From Candidatus Pacearchaeota archaeon (GTDB taxonomy: Archaea; Nanobdellota; Nanobdellia; Pacearchaeales; GW2011-AR1), in the NCBI GenBank assembly GCA_017609405.1, contig JAFCDZ010000003.1:1-50273 (forward strand): DNA of 50,273 nt. Reading direction: 5' to 3'. Positions 36,951 through 45,479 of this stretch are shown here, piece by piece; within the stretch, counting starts at the first letter, position 1; each line of letters begins with the position of its first letter. A model generated the notes under the pieces. The model did no database searches, had not been told where the DNA came from, and saw only the letters and a program-made list of their open reading frames with translations. The position numbers and the translations under genes are program-made.

Positions 36951-37333
36951 GAAATAATATGAGTAGGGGCTTACGATATCATGAAAAAATGGACTTAACA
37001 AAAATTTTTGAAGTCGATGAACTTGAGTGTATAGACGTTGCTAAGAAATTTGTTAAAGATAACATAAAAGGAGGTAATAAAAATAAAACAACACAATTAA
37101 GAAAATTTTATGATATCATTGTAAGCTTAGAGGAAGGTAAGGAAAATAAAGATAAACTAGCAAAGTTAAAGATATTACTAGTATACAGTTACGCAAGGAA
37201 AAATATTTCAAAAAGTTTTTATGAGAGTCTTTTGCGATTGATAGATGAAGTTGCAAAAGATACCGAAAAAATTAAAAGATTCAAAGAATTTATGGAAGCA
37301 GTTATAGCATATATGAAAATAGAGGAGAAATAA
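36947..37333 (+). CDS. csm2: Csm2 small subunit
   Basis: Small helical protein between csm1 and csm3; TTQLRKFYDIIVSLE...KLKILLVYSYARK. Confidence 0.85.
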   Translation: MRNNMSRGLRYHEKMDLTKIFEVDELECIDVAKKFVKDNIKGGNKNKTTQLRKFYDIIVSLEEGKENKDKLAKLKILLVYSYARKNISKSFYESLLRLIDEVAKDTEKIKRFKEFMEAVIAYMKIEEK

Positions 37334-37334
37334 G

Positions 37335-37970
37335 ATGGAAAAAGATAATGAAGTGATTGAAAATAAAGGATTACAATATGAGATAAAAAAAGTGGTAATA
37401 ACCGTACTTACAGGACTTCATATTGGTGGAAGTAGAGAAACAAAGATAGGAGGGGTTGATTCCCCTGTAATAAAAATTTATGATGAAGAATTAAATATGG
37501 AACTCCCATATATTCCAGGTAGTTCTTTAAAGGGGAAATTAAGGGCTTTATTAGAAGAATATTATCAAAATAGGGATAAAGAAGAAATCAAATTAACATT
37601 TGGTACTCCTGCTGGAGATAATCAAAATAATTGGCATACGTTAATCTTTAGGGATTTGTTCTTATCTAAAAAAATAATAGAGAGGCTAAAAGAAATGGAT
37701 TATGAACAAAGGTCTGATTTTTTATATGAAGTAAAGTTCGAGAATACAATTAATCGAGAAAGCGGTAAATCAGAAAATTTAAGACAAATTGAGAGAGTAA
37801 ATCCAGGAATAATCTTTGAAGGGGAAATTGTGATAAGATATAAAGATAATGAGGAATTAAATAAGAGTGAGGAAATATTAGATAAAGGTGTTGAATTGCT
37901 TGAAAAAGATTATCTTGGGGGTAATGGGACAAGGGGTTATGGAAGAATAACCATAGAAATAAAGGATTGA
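37335..37970 (+). CDS. csm3: Csm3 backbone RNase subunit (RAMP)
   Basis: TVLTGLHIGGSRETKIGGVDSPVIK...LPYIPGSSLKGKLRALLE...LGGNGTRGYGRI; catalytic-loop Asp retained (GGVDSPV). Confidence 0.92.
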   Translation: MEKDNEVIENKGLQYEIKKVVITVLTGLHIGGSRETKIGGVDSPVIKIYDEELNMELPYIPGSSLKGKLRALLEEYYQNRDKEEIKLTFGTPAGDNQNNWHTLIFRDLFLSKKIIERLKEMDYEQRSDFLYEVKFENTINRESGKSENLRQIERVNPGIIFEGEIVIRYKDNEELNKSEEILDKGVELLEKDYLGGNGTRGYGRITIEIKD

Positions 37971-37990
37971 TAAATTAGTTAAATTCTAAA

Positions 37991-38965
37991 ATGAAAGTAA
38001 TAAAACTATATCCAAAGAAAGGATCCTTTTTTAGTTTTGGTGGATTTGGTTTTAAAAGGGATTTAATATTTCATTCAGATAGCTTAATCTCTGCATTAGC
38101 TTGGAACAGTGAAAATCCTAAAGAATTTATAGAAAAAATAATTGAAGATAATTTGAGAATATCTTCATTATTTATTGGAATTGAAAAAAATAATAATGAA
38201 ATCTTTTTTATACCAAGACCGATAACTTCAAATAGAGAGATAATTGAGGATGTATTTGGGGGTTTATATTTGAGAGATAGAAAGATCTTTAAGAAAAACG
38301 AGTTCATATCGTTTGGGATTCTGAATAAAATAATAAATGAAAATAGGATTAAAAAAGAAGAGGTAAAATTTATCCACGGAAAAAAATTTATGTGTTTAAA
38401 AGAAGAATTGCCTGTTGAAATTGACAATTTATTTACAATAATTAAAAGAGACAGAATTAAAATTCCAAGGAGTTTTGATAATGGTAAAACCGAATTATTT
38501 AATTTAGAAGGATTCGTTCCTAAAAAAGACGTTTTTTTCTATTTCATTTTAGATGGAAAAACAAACCTCATTGAAAAACCCTTACAGAATTTAATAAATT
38601 CTTCAGGGATTGGAGGGGACATCTCTATAGGGGGAGGGGTTATTGAAAGATATCTAATAAATGAATTCAACTTTTACAAAACTAATAAAATAAACCCTCC
38701 ATTTATGTCTTTATCACTTGTTTATCCGACAGATGAAGAAATAGAAGATATAAAGAAAAATAATTCAGAATATAAATTAATAAATAGAGGAGGTTTTATA
38801 TTTAATTCAGGTTTTAGGAGGAGAACTATTTATATGTTATCTGAAGGATCTGTATTTAACTCGCCCGTTAAAGGAACTATAGAAAAAGTTTATGATAACC
38901 CTCCTTCGGTTAAATTTGGAATCTCTTTTTTAATAAATTTAAATAATCCTAAAAATGAACTATGA
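37991..38965 (+). CDS. csm4: Csm4 RAMP subunit
   Basis: KLYPKKGSFFSFGGFG...HSDSLISALAW; GIGGDISIGGGVIE; csm gene order. Confidence 0.88.
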   Translation: MKVIKLYPKKGSFFSFGGFGFKRDLIFHSDSLISALAWNSENPKEFIEKIIEDNLRISSLFIGIEKNNNEIFFIPRPITSNREIIEDVFGGLYLRDRKIFKKNEFISFGILNKIINENRIKKEEVKFIHGKKFMCLKEELPVEIDNLFTIIKRDRIKIPRSFDNGKTELFNLEGFVPKKDVFFYFILDGKTNLIEKPLQNLINSSGIGGDISIGGGVIERYLINEFNFYKTNKINPPFMSLSLVYPTDEEIEDIKKNNSEYKLINRGGFIFNSGFRRRTIYMLSEGSVFNSPVKGTIEKVYDNPPSVKFGISFLINLNNPKNEL

Positions 38966-39998
38966 AGAATTAAAGATAGAATTAGAAACATTAACCCCTA
39001 TTTCTATAAAGGATGGTGGGGAGAGAGGAGAAATAATTCCTATAGAGTATTATATTGATGGAAACAATTTAATCATAATCGATTTTGATGATTTTATAAA
39101 AAAATTATTAAAAAAGGGTATTGATCTTGAAGAAGTTATAAAATACATTGAAGAAAATATAGATAATCGGTTTGAGATTAATTTTAAAAATCTTGCTGAA
39201 AAATTTGGAATTGCTCCAAGGGATGTGCTAGAAAGATTTATTTTACCCGTAACTAAAAAATTTAAACTAGCCAAACTTGAATTAAATAAATTTGTACTCA
39301 AAACTCAAGGAGGGGAAATTAAAAGAATCCCCTATATTCCGGGAAGTTCAATTAAAGGTGCTATCGATACCCTAAGTGAATTTAAATACCGAAATGAAAT
39401 TTTGAAACTAAAAAGAGATATCAAAGAACAATGGAGAGGGGATAGAAGATACATATGGGAGTATAAAAGAGAGATGAAAAAGTCTTTTAATGGATTATGG
39501 AGGCACATTTTTATAGAGGATGTTTTTTTAGATAAACTCACAAATTATATTGAAGAAACAGGTTATATTTTTCCAAGGAATAAAAAAGTTAGTAGCCTAA
39601 TTTTTCAGGAATTTATTGAAGGAAAAGGAAAATTTAAGATTAAACTTCCTGAAGAAAATATAACGATCCGAACAAAATTTTCTATCAAACAATTAGGATT
39701 CAATAAAGAGGACTTAATTAAATATTCAAAAGAATATTATTCAAGAGTTATACAGATGATAGAACTAATAGTAAAAAAGATTTCTCTAGATGAATCAATA
39801 AAGGAGGATATACTTAAGCAGGTATATTTCCTAAAAGAAGAGGTTTATAACTTAAAGGAGAATGAATTCATATTGAATGTTGGATCAGGAGGCTCAAAAT
39901 ATTCAAAAACATTAAATTTCATAGATGATAATGTAAAAACAATAAAACTTGCTGGAAAAAATTTGTTGGGATGGATAAAATGCAGAATCGTAAATTGA
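38955..39998 (+). CDS. csm5: Csm5 RAMP subunit
   Basis: ELETLTPISIKDGGERGEIIPIEYYIDG...IPYIPGSSIKGAIDTL. Confidence 0.9.
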   Translation: MNYEELKIELETLTPISIKDGGERGEIIPIEYYIDGNNLIIIDFDDFIKKLLKKGIDLEEVIKYIEENIDNRFEINFKNLAEKFGIAPRDVLERFILPVTKKFKLAKLELNKFVLKTQGGEIKRIPYIPGSSIKGAIDTLSEFKYRNEILKLKRDIKEQWRGDRRYIWEYKREMKKSFNGLWRHIFIEDVFLDKLTNYIEETGYIFPRNKKVSSLIFQEFIEGKGKFKIKLPEENITIRTKFSIKQLGFNKEDLIKYSKEYYSRVIQMIELIVKKISLDESIKEDILKQVYFLKEEVYNLKENEFILNVGSGGSKYSKTLNFIDDNVKTIKLAGKNLLGWIKCRIVN

Positions 39999-41389
39999 TT
40001 TTGGTTATAACCTTAGGAAATAAGGACATCCAAATAGATGAAAGGAATTTCAAAAAGATAACAAACGTTTTGTTATTAAAAGATATGTTTATTAAACTTA
40101 ATGGGAAATATCTAATAAACAAGAATAATTTTAGGGAATCTACAGAAAGGATTTTAGAAAAGGAAATTTTTGATAATATAAAGGGTTCAATTGAACTGCC
40201 AATAATTTTTCCGTTCTTGGAAAAATTTAGGGATTACTCAAAGATATTCCTTCTTTCTACAGACCAACAAGATAAAAATAAAACAGACACTGTTTATTCA
40301 GCAGAAATAATTAAAAGATATCTTGAAGAAAAAGGTTTTTCTTCTATTGAAATTTTGAAAATTACACATAATCCAACAGACATAAAAGAAAATTTAGAAT
40401 TTATAATAAGAGAAGTCGGATATCTTTTAAAGGAAGAAAATTCTCATATAAGTTTTTTAGCATCTTCTGGAACACCACAATTAAAAGAAGCAATAATGCT
40501 TTTCAAAATATTCAAAAAAAATGTCCGAATTTATGAAGCTTCTAATGGAGAAGTTTATGAAAAAAATAGTGAATATCTTGAAAAATATATTCTATACTCA
40601 AAAATTCTTGATGCTTTAAATTCTTCAAATTACAATCTGATTAATAATTTTAAGGAATTTCTTGGAGAAGATTTTTTAGAAAAGTTTAATGAGCTTTACA
40701 AATATTATTTATTTACTGAGTTACCGAAGGATCCTGATTTAATTAGGGATTATCAAGAAAAACTAAACCTTTTGTTAAGCCATATTTTTGATAGGATAAA
40801 TGCAAGAGAAGGCAATGTCGTTGTCGGAGAGATTTATGTTTTGTTTCAAAATATGATATATCTTTTGTTTCTAAGATTATCTAAGAAATTAGAACTTATA
40901 GAAGGAGGGGAATTAAAATATCTTGGAGAATCTGGAGAAAAAAAAGATAAAATAAAAAAAGTAATGAGGAATTGTTTTGTTGAATGGATGAGGCTTATTT
41001 TTAAACGGCTTGAAATAAACGAGGAAGCATTATTAGATGAAAAGGATATAAAAATAACTGCTTCTGGAAAATTTTTAAAAAAATTTAATGAACTAACTTC
41101 AGAAATAGAGACTGAAAATATTGATAGAAATAGATTTCTTAGGTTGGAGGAGCTTTATGATAAAATAGAAAAAATTCTTTCGCTAAGGAATAGAACAATT
41201 TTAGCTCATGATTTAAGAGGATTCACCCTAAGAGAAATTTTAGAAGAAGCAGATTTTATTAGCGAGAATGAATTAAAAAATTTCCTAATAAAACATTTTG
41301 AGAATATTGTTGGTGTAGGGTTTAGAGATGTATTTTTTGAAAAAAAGGAAGAACTTAAGAAAATTCTCAAAGAAGATATAATGAAATGA
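39971..41389 (+). CDS. csm6: Csm6-type CARF-HEPN cyclic-oligoadenylate-activated RNase
   Basis: CARF-like N-terminus (VITLGNKDIQ, ISFLASSGTPQLKEAIMLF) and C-terminal HEPN motif RTILAH (R-x4-H). Confidence 0.82.
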   Translation: MDKMQNRKLILVITLGNKDIQIDERNFKKITNVLLLKDMFIKLNGKYLINKNNFRESTERILEKEIFDNIKGSIELPIIFPFLEKFRDYSKIFLLSTDQQDKNKTDTVYSAEIIKRYLEEKGFSSIEILKITHNPTDIKENLEFIIREVGYLLKEENSHISFLASSGTPQLKEAIMLFKIFKKNVRIYEASNGEVYEKNSEYLEKYILYSKILDALNSSNYNLINNFKEFLGEDFLEKFNELYKYYLFTELPKDPDLIRDYQEKLNLLLSHIFDRINAREGNVVVGEIYVLFQNMIYLLFLRLSKKLELIEGGELKYLGESGEKKDKIKKVMRNCFVEWMRLIFKRLEINEEALLDEKDIKITASGKFLKKFNELTSEIETENIDRNRFLRLEELYDKIEKILSLRNRTILAHDLRGFTLREILEEADFISENELKNFLIKHFENIVGVGFRDVFFEKKEELKKILKEDIMK

Positions 41390-42378
41390 GGGAGGATCTT
41401 TATATTAACAAACCAGGATTATTAAAAAGAAATGGAAACACTTTAAAATTGGAATCAAAAGATTTTTCAAGATTTTATCCTATTGAAAATATAAACTCAA
41501 TACATATATTTTCAGAGGTAACTATGAATTCTAAATTAATGAGATTTCTGGGAAATAAGATGATACCAATCTATTTTTATAGTTATTATGGAACAAACGT
41601 TGGAAAATTTATTCCAAAAAAGAACCATTTTTCTGGAAAGTTGTTTTTAAAACAAGCGGGTTTTTATAAAAGCTTTGAAAGAATTGAAATTGCTAAAGAG
41701 ATTGTTAAATCTACAATTCTTAATGAAGGGTATCTCTTGAAAAAAAATAAAATAGAAATAGGTGATAAATTGAGTAAGATAATAGGGGAAATTGAAAAAT
41801 GTAGAAAAGTGGATACTCTTCGTGCTTATGAGGGTAACTTTAAGAAATTTTATTTGAAAAAGATTAATAGTCTCATAAGGAAATCTGAGTTTAAATTTAA
41901 GGGGAGGGAAAAAAATCCTCCTACTGATTTATTCAATTCTCTTTTAAGTTTAGGTAATACTTTGCTTTATAATGTTGTTTTAACAGAGATATTAAAAACA
42001 AAAATATCCCCTTTTATTTCATATGTTCATGAACCTTCTGATAATGGATATACCCTTCAATTGGACCTTGCAGATATCTTCAAACCATTATTAGTTGACG
42101 CACTCATTCTTAATTTAATAAATACAGGAACAATAAAAAAAGATAATTTTGAAACAATAGAAAAGAGAGGAATTCAAACATATCGCTTGAATAAGGAAGG
42201 GCTAAGAATATTCATAAATTATTTTTATCAAGGGACAAGGTTTAGATTCTTTTGTAAAAAGAAAAGAAATTATTTTTCTGTAAGATATTTTATAAGGCTT
42301 GATGTTTATAAGATAATTGAATATCTTGAAAAGAAAATTCATAAATTAAACTTTTTTAATTGGGAGAGTATTGAATAA
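41386..42378 (+). CDS. cas1: CRISPR-associated endonuclease Cas1
   Basis: LYINKPGLLKRNGNTLKLE, IENINSIHIFSEVTMNSKLMRFLGNKMIPIYFYSYYGTNVGKFIPK, SYVHEPSDNGYTLQLDLADIFKPLLVD. Confidence 0.95.
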   Translation: MREDLYINKPGLLKRNGNTLKLESKDFSRFYPIENINSIHIFSEVTMNSKLMRFLGNKMIPIYFYSYYGTNVGKFIPKKNHFSGKLFLKQAGFYKSFERIEIAKEIVKSTILNEGYLLKKNKIEIGDKLSKIIGEIEKCRKVDTLRAYEGNFKKFYLKKINSLIRKSEFKFKGREKNPPTDLFNSLLSLGNTLLYNVVLTEILKTKISPFISYVHEPSDNGYTLQLDLADIFKPLLVDALILNLINTGTIKKDNFETIEKRGIQTYRLNKEGLRIFINYFYQGTRFRFFCKKKRNYFSVRYFIRLDVYKIIEYLEKKIHKLNFFNWESIE

Positions 42379-42644
42379 TGTACATTATTCTTATTTATGA
42401 TGTAAATCAATCAAGAGTGGGAAAGTTTTTAAAGACTTGTAGAAAATACCTTCATTGGATACAGAATTCTGTTTTTGAAGGAGAACTTAGTGATTCAAAG
42501 TTGAAAAAGTTGGAGGAAGAACTCTTAAAGAATACAAAAGGTAATGATTCAATTATCCTTTTTAAATTATGGGCTTCTTATAATATCGTAGAACGCAAAA
42601 TAATTGGAAAAGAAAAAAATAAAATAGATTTTATTGTTGATTGA
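42378..42644 (+). CDS. cas2: CRISPR-associated endoribonuclease Cas2
   Basis: MYIILIYDVNQSRVGKFLKTCRKYLHWIQNSVFEGELSDSKLKKLEEEL. Confidence 0.95.
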   Translation: MYIILIYDVNQSRVGKFLKTCRKYLHWIQNSVFEGELSDSKLKKLEEELLKNTKGNDSIILFKLWASYNIVERKIIGKEKNKIDFIVD

Positions 42645-42744
42645 ATAGTCTATTAGGATATGTGTAATAAATAAAAACCTTTAAAAAACCCCTCTTTTTT
42701 ATATTGATACTCACTTAAAGGTTAAAATTTGGCTATCTCAGCGC
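42645..42744 (+). promoter_or_regulatory. CRISPR leader
   Basis: AT-rich 100-nt gap between cas2 and the first repeat; the opposite array end carries the degenerate repeat; contains inverted repeat aacctttaa/ttaaaggtt. Confidence 0.75.
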
Positions 42745-44342
42745 GTTTAAAAAGAACTATAATAGTATAGAAACGTTTGTTTTGTTTGTTTCCATTTTAT
42801 TTATATTGATATTGTTTAAAAAGAACTATAATAGTATAGAAACTGGAATAGTTCTTTGTAGTTATTCATTTTATATAAGATTGTTTAAAAAGAACTATAA
42901 TAGTATAGAAACCTTTTTTAAGAGTATAAAAATTAATATCTCTTATATCAGTTTAAAAAGAACTATAATAGTATAGAAACTCTTACAGAAGTTATCGAAC
43001 TCCTGCAAAAGGATTGGTTTAAAAAGAACTATAATAGTATAGAAACTTGTTCTACTTGATATTTATGTTTATGACTATTATTGTTTAAAAAGAACTATAA
43101 TAGTATAGAAACATCAAATAAATAAATTATATGAGAATTTTTAAAAAAGTTTAAAAAGAACTATAATAGTATAGAAACAGTTACATAAAATCTGCTTTTT
43201 CCTTTGTAATCCCATTCATGTTTAAAAAGAACTATAATAGTATAGAAACTCCCATTAAAAACATCTAATCTTTTAATTTCCCCGTTTAGTTTAAAAAGAA
43301 CTATAATAGTATAGAAACTTGAATATATACTGATTTCTCTTTTTTATTTAGTTCTTGGTTTAAAAAGAACTATAATAGTATAGAAACTCTTCCCCCACGA
43401 TGCGAACCTCATGGGGTGTTAGTTTAAAAAGAACTATAATAGTATAGAAACTTAAATCATAATCTACACCATAAAGATTTAATAAACTTAGTTTAAAAAG
43501 AACTATAATAGTATAGAAACCTCTTTTCCGATCCACTCTTTCCATTCCATAATGTCATAGTTTAAAAAGAACTATAATAGTATAGAAACCCTTTAAATAT
43601 TCAAAATCATTTTTTGGTTTCCACTCGTTTAAAAAGAACTATAATAGTATAGAAACTTTAAATTTAATTTTTTTAAATCCTCTTCACTGATAATGTTTAA
43701 AAAGAACTATAATAGTATAGAAACTTTGCTCTTGCAATAGCAAGTTTCTTTTTTGAAAATCCTGTTTAAAAAGAACTATAATAGTATAGAAACTGAAATA
43801 TTCAAGCATCTTTATTTCTTCTTCAGTTAAGTTTAAAAAGAACTATAATAGTATAGAAACTTTAATGATGAAAATAATTCATTTATGTTTTTATCAATAG
43901 TTTAAAAAGAACTATAATAGTATAGAAACTCTTTATTATTAGTTTTAAAATGTATCCAATCATTATTAGTTTAAAAAGAACTATAATAGTATAGAAACTC
44001 ATAAACTCCCAATATCTCTAAATAATATTTGCTTGTTTAAAAAGAACTATAATAGTATAGAAACATTTGCCATAGAACCCAAATTTACTTCTCCTTCTCC
44101 TTCTTGTTTAAAAAGAACTATAATAGTATAGAAACCCTAATTTTATAAAGCCAAATCTAAAATAAACTCGTTTATTGTTTAAAAAGAACTATAATAGTAT
44201 AGAAACTTTCTGTATGGCTCATCCTTGTAATCTGAATACTCTAAAGTTTAAAAAGAACTATAATAGTATAGAAACATTTTTTTAAGGTTTGTTGTCTGAC
44301 TAAGAAGTCCAAGTTTAAAAAGAACTATAATAGTATAGAAAC
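42745..44342 (+). CRISPR. CRISPR array: 24 identical 30-bp repeats gtttaaaaagaactataatagtatagaaac with 23 spacers of 34-41 nt
   Basis: Direct reading; repeat starts 42745, 42814, 42883, 42951, 43017, 43083, 43149, 43220, 43289, 43358, 43422, 43491, 43560, 43627, 43695, 43764, 43831, 43900, 43969, 44035, 44106, 44177, 44246, 44313. Confidence 0.99.
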
Positions 44343-44381
44343 CGTTATATATTAGAAAGAATTTATTATTTATAAATAATA

Positions 44382-44409
44382 GTTTGAAAAGAACTATTCT
44401 CGTTTCTAA
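44382..44409 (+). repeat. degenerate leader-distal terminal repeat
   Basis: gtttgaaaagaactattctcgtttctaa: first 16 nt match the repeat with one mismatch, spaced 69 nt from the last perfect repeat, 3' half diverged. Confidence 0.85.
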
Positions 44410-44460
44410 TTTATCCGATTAAATAAAAACTTTTTTATACTTCTTTTTTTTATTTTATTC

Positions 44461-45042
44461 ATGAAGGAGAATATTTACGATAAATATAATCTTTTTATTT
44501 TATTAATAACTTCTTTTATCTTGATTTGTTTTGAGATATACTCTTTAGGCAGGAATAGCCATTATAAATATGATTTTATTTTTTTGATGCTGTTGCTTTT
44601 TGGAGTCTATTTTTTCAAAGATAAAATAAAACTCCACCCTTTCCATTATTTTTTATTTTCTATTTTTCTTATTCTTCATAACCTTGGGGTTTTTGGTTTT
44701 TATAGTCGTTTTTATTTTGGTATTGAATATGATTTTTATGTTCACACTTTTTTTGGGATTGTTAGTTCATTGATTCTTTATAGAACTTATAATCTTATTG
44801 GTCCATATAAGGGATGGTTTAAATATATTGTAATTATTGCAGTTGTTCTTGGATTTTCTGCTTTTCATGAATTATTTGAGTATGCTGGAGCAGTTTTGCT
44901 TGGAAAGGGTGAAGGTGTTTTGTTTGTTGGTGCAGGGGATATTGATCCTTGGGATACTCAAAAGGACATGAGAAACAACCTCTTTGGGGCTTTAATTGGT
45001 TTGGGGTTTTATTGGGTGAAATCTAAATTCTCCAAAGGATAG
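44461..45042 (+). CDS. multi-TM membrane protein, YjdF/DUF2238-like
   Basis: FGIEYDFYVHTFFGIVSSLIL...FHELFEYAG...DPWDTQKDMRNNLFGALIG. Confidence 0.7.
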   Translation: MKENIYDKYNLFILLITSFILICFEIYSLGRNSHYKYDFIFLMLLLFGVYFFKDKIKLHPFHYFLFSIFLILHNLGVFGFYSRFYFGIEYDFYVHTFFGIVSSLILYRTYNLIGPYKGWFKYIVIIAVVLGFSAFHELFEYAGAVLLGKGEGVLFVGAGDIDPWDTQKDMRNNLFGALIGLGFYWVKSKFSKG

Positions 45043-45075
45043 TTTTAAAAAATTCTTTTTTTCTTTATGTTATAT

Positions 45076-45148
45076 AGCCCTGTAGTACAGCGGTCAAGTA
45101 TGCGGGATTCTGGCTCCCGTGACCCAGGTTCGAATCCTGGCAGGGCTA
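45076..45148 (+). tRNA. tRNA-Gln (anticodon CTG)
   Basis: 7-bp acceptor stem agccctg/cagggct, anticodon arm cggga-ttCTGgc-tcccg, T-arm ccagg-ttcgaat-cctgg. Confidence 0.92.
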
Positions 45149-45224
45149 TTTTTTTAAAAAAACGGAAAAATTGTTGGTATTCTCTTATCAATAAATTTAA
45201 AAACTTTGATATCTTTAAAAAAAC

Positions 45225-45479
45225 ATGGAAAAAGAAGTTGGCAGAGTTTTTGATTATTTTTCTAAAGTAGGTGTTGCAGCAATTAAATTAACAGACTCTC
45301 TTAAGGTGGGGGATAGAATTCATATAAAAGGGAGCACTACTGATTTTGAAACAACAGTTGAAAGCATGCAGATTAATCGGGAAAGTATCTCTGAAGCAAA
45401 TGCTGGAGATGATGTTGGTATAAAAGTTCCTGATAGAGTAAGACCTAATGATAAGGTTTTTGTGATTACTGAGGATTAA
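45225..45479 (+). CDS. EF-Tu domain 2-like (translation-factor beta-barrel) small protein
   Basis: VGVAAIKLTDSLKVGDRIHIKGSTTDFETTVESMQINRESISEANAGDDVGIKV. Confidence 0.8.
   Translation: MEKEVGRVFDYFSKVGVAAIKLTDSLKVGDRIHIKGSTTDFETTVESMQINRESISEANAGDDVGIKVPDRVRPNDKVFVITED

Noticed and set aside
42782-43545. ORFs 42782-42976 (+) and 43360-43545 (-)
   Set aside because: They lie inside the CRISPR array and translate repeat units (KKNYNSIET / FYTIIVLFK).
42745-44342. TATAAT-like sequence inside every CRISPR repeat as internal promoters
   Set aside because: Bacterial -10 consensus is not meaningful in an archaeon, and AT-rich composition makes it expected.
45067-45270. 67-aa ORF over the tRNA
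   Set aside because: Overlaps tRNA-Gln; no coding character.
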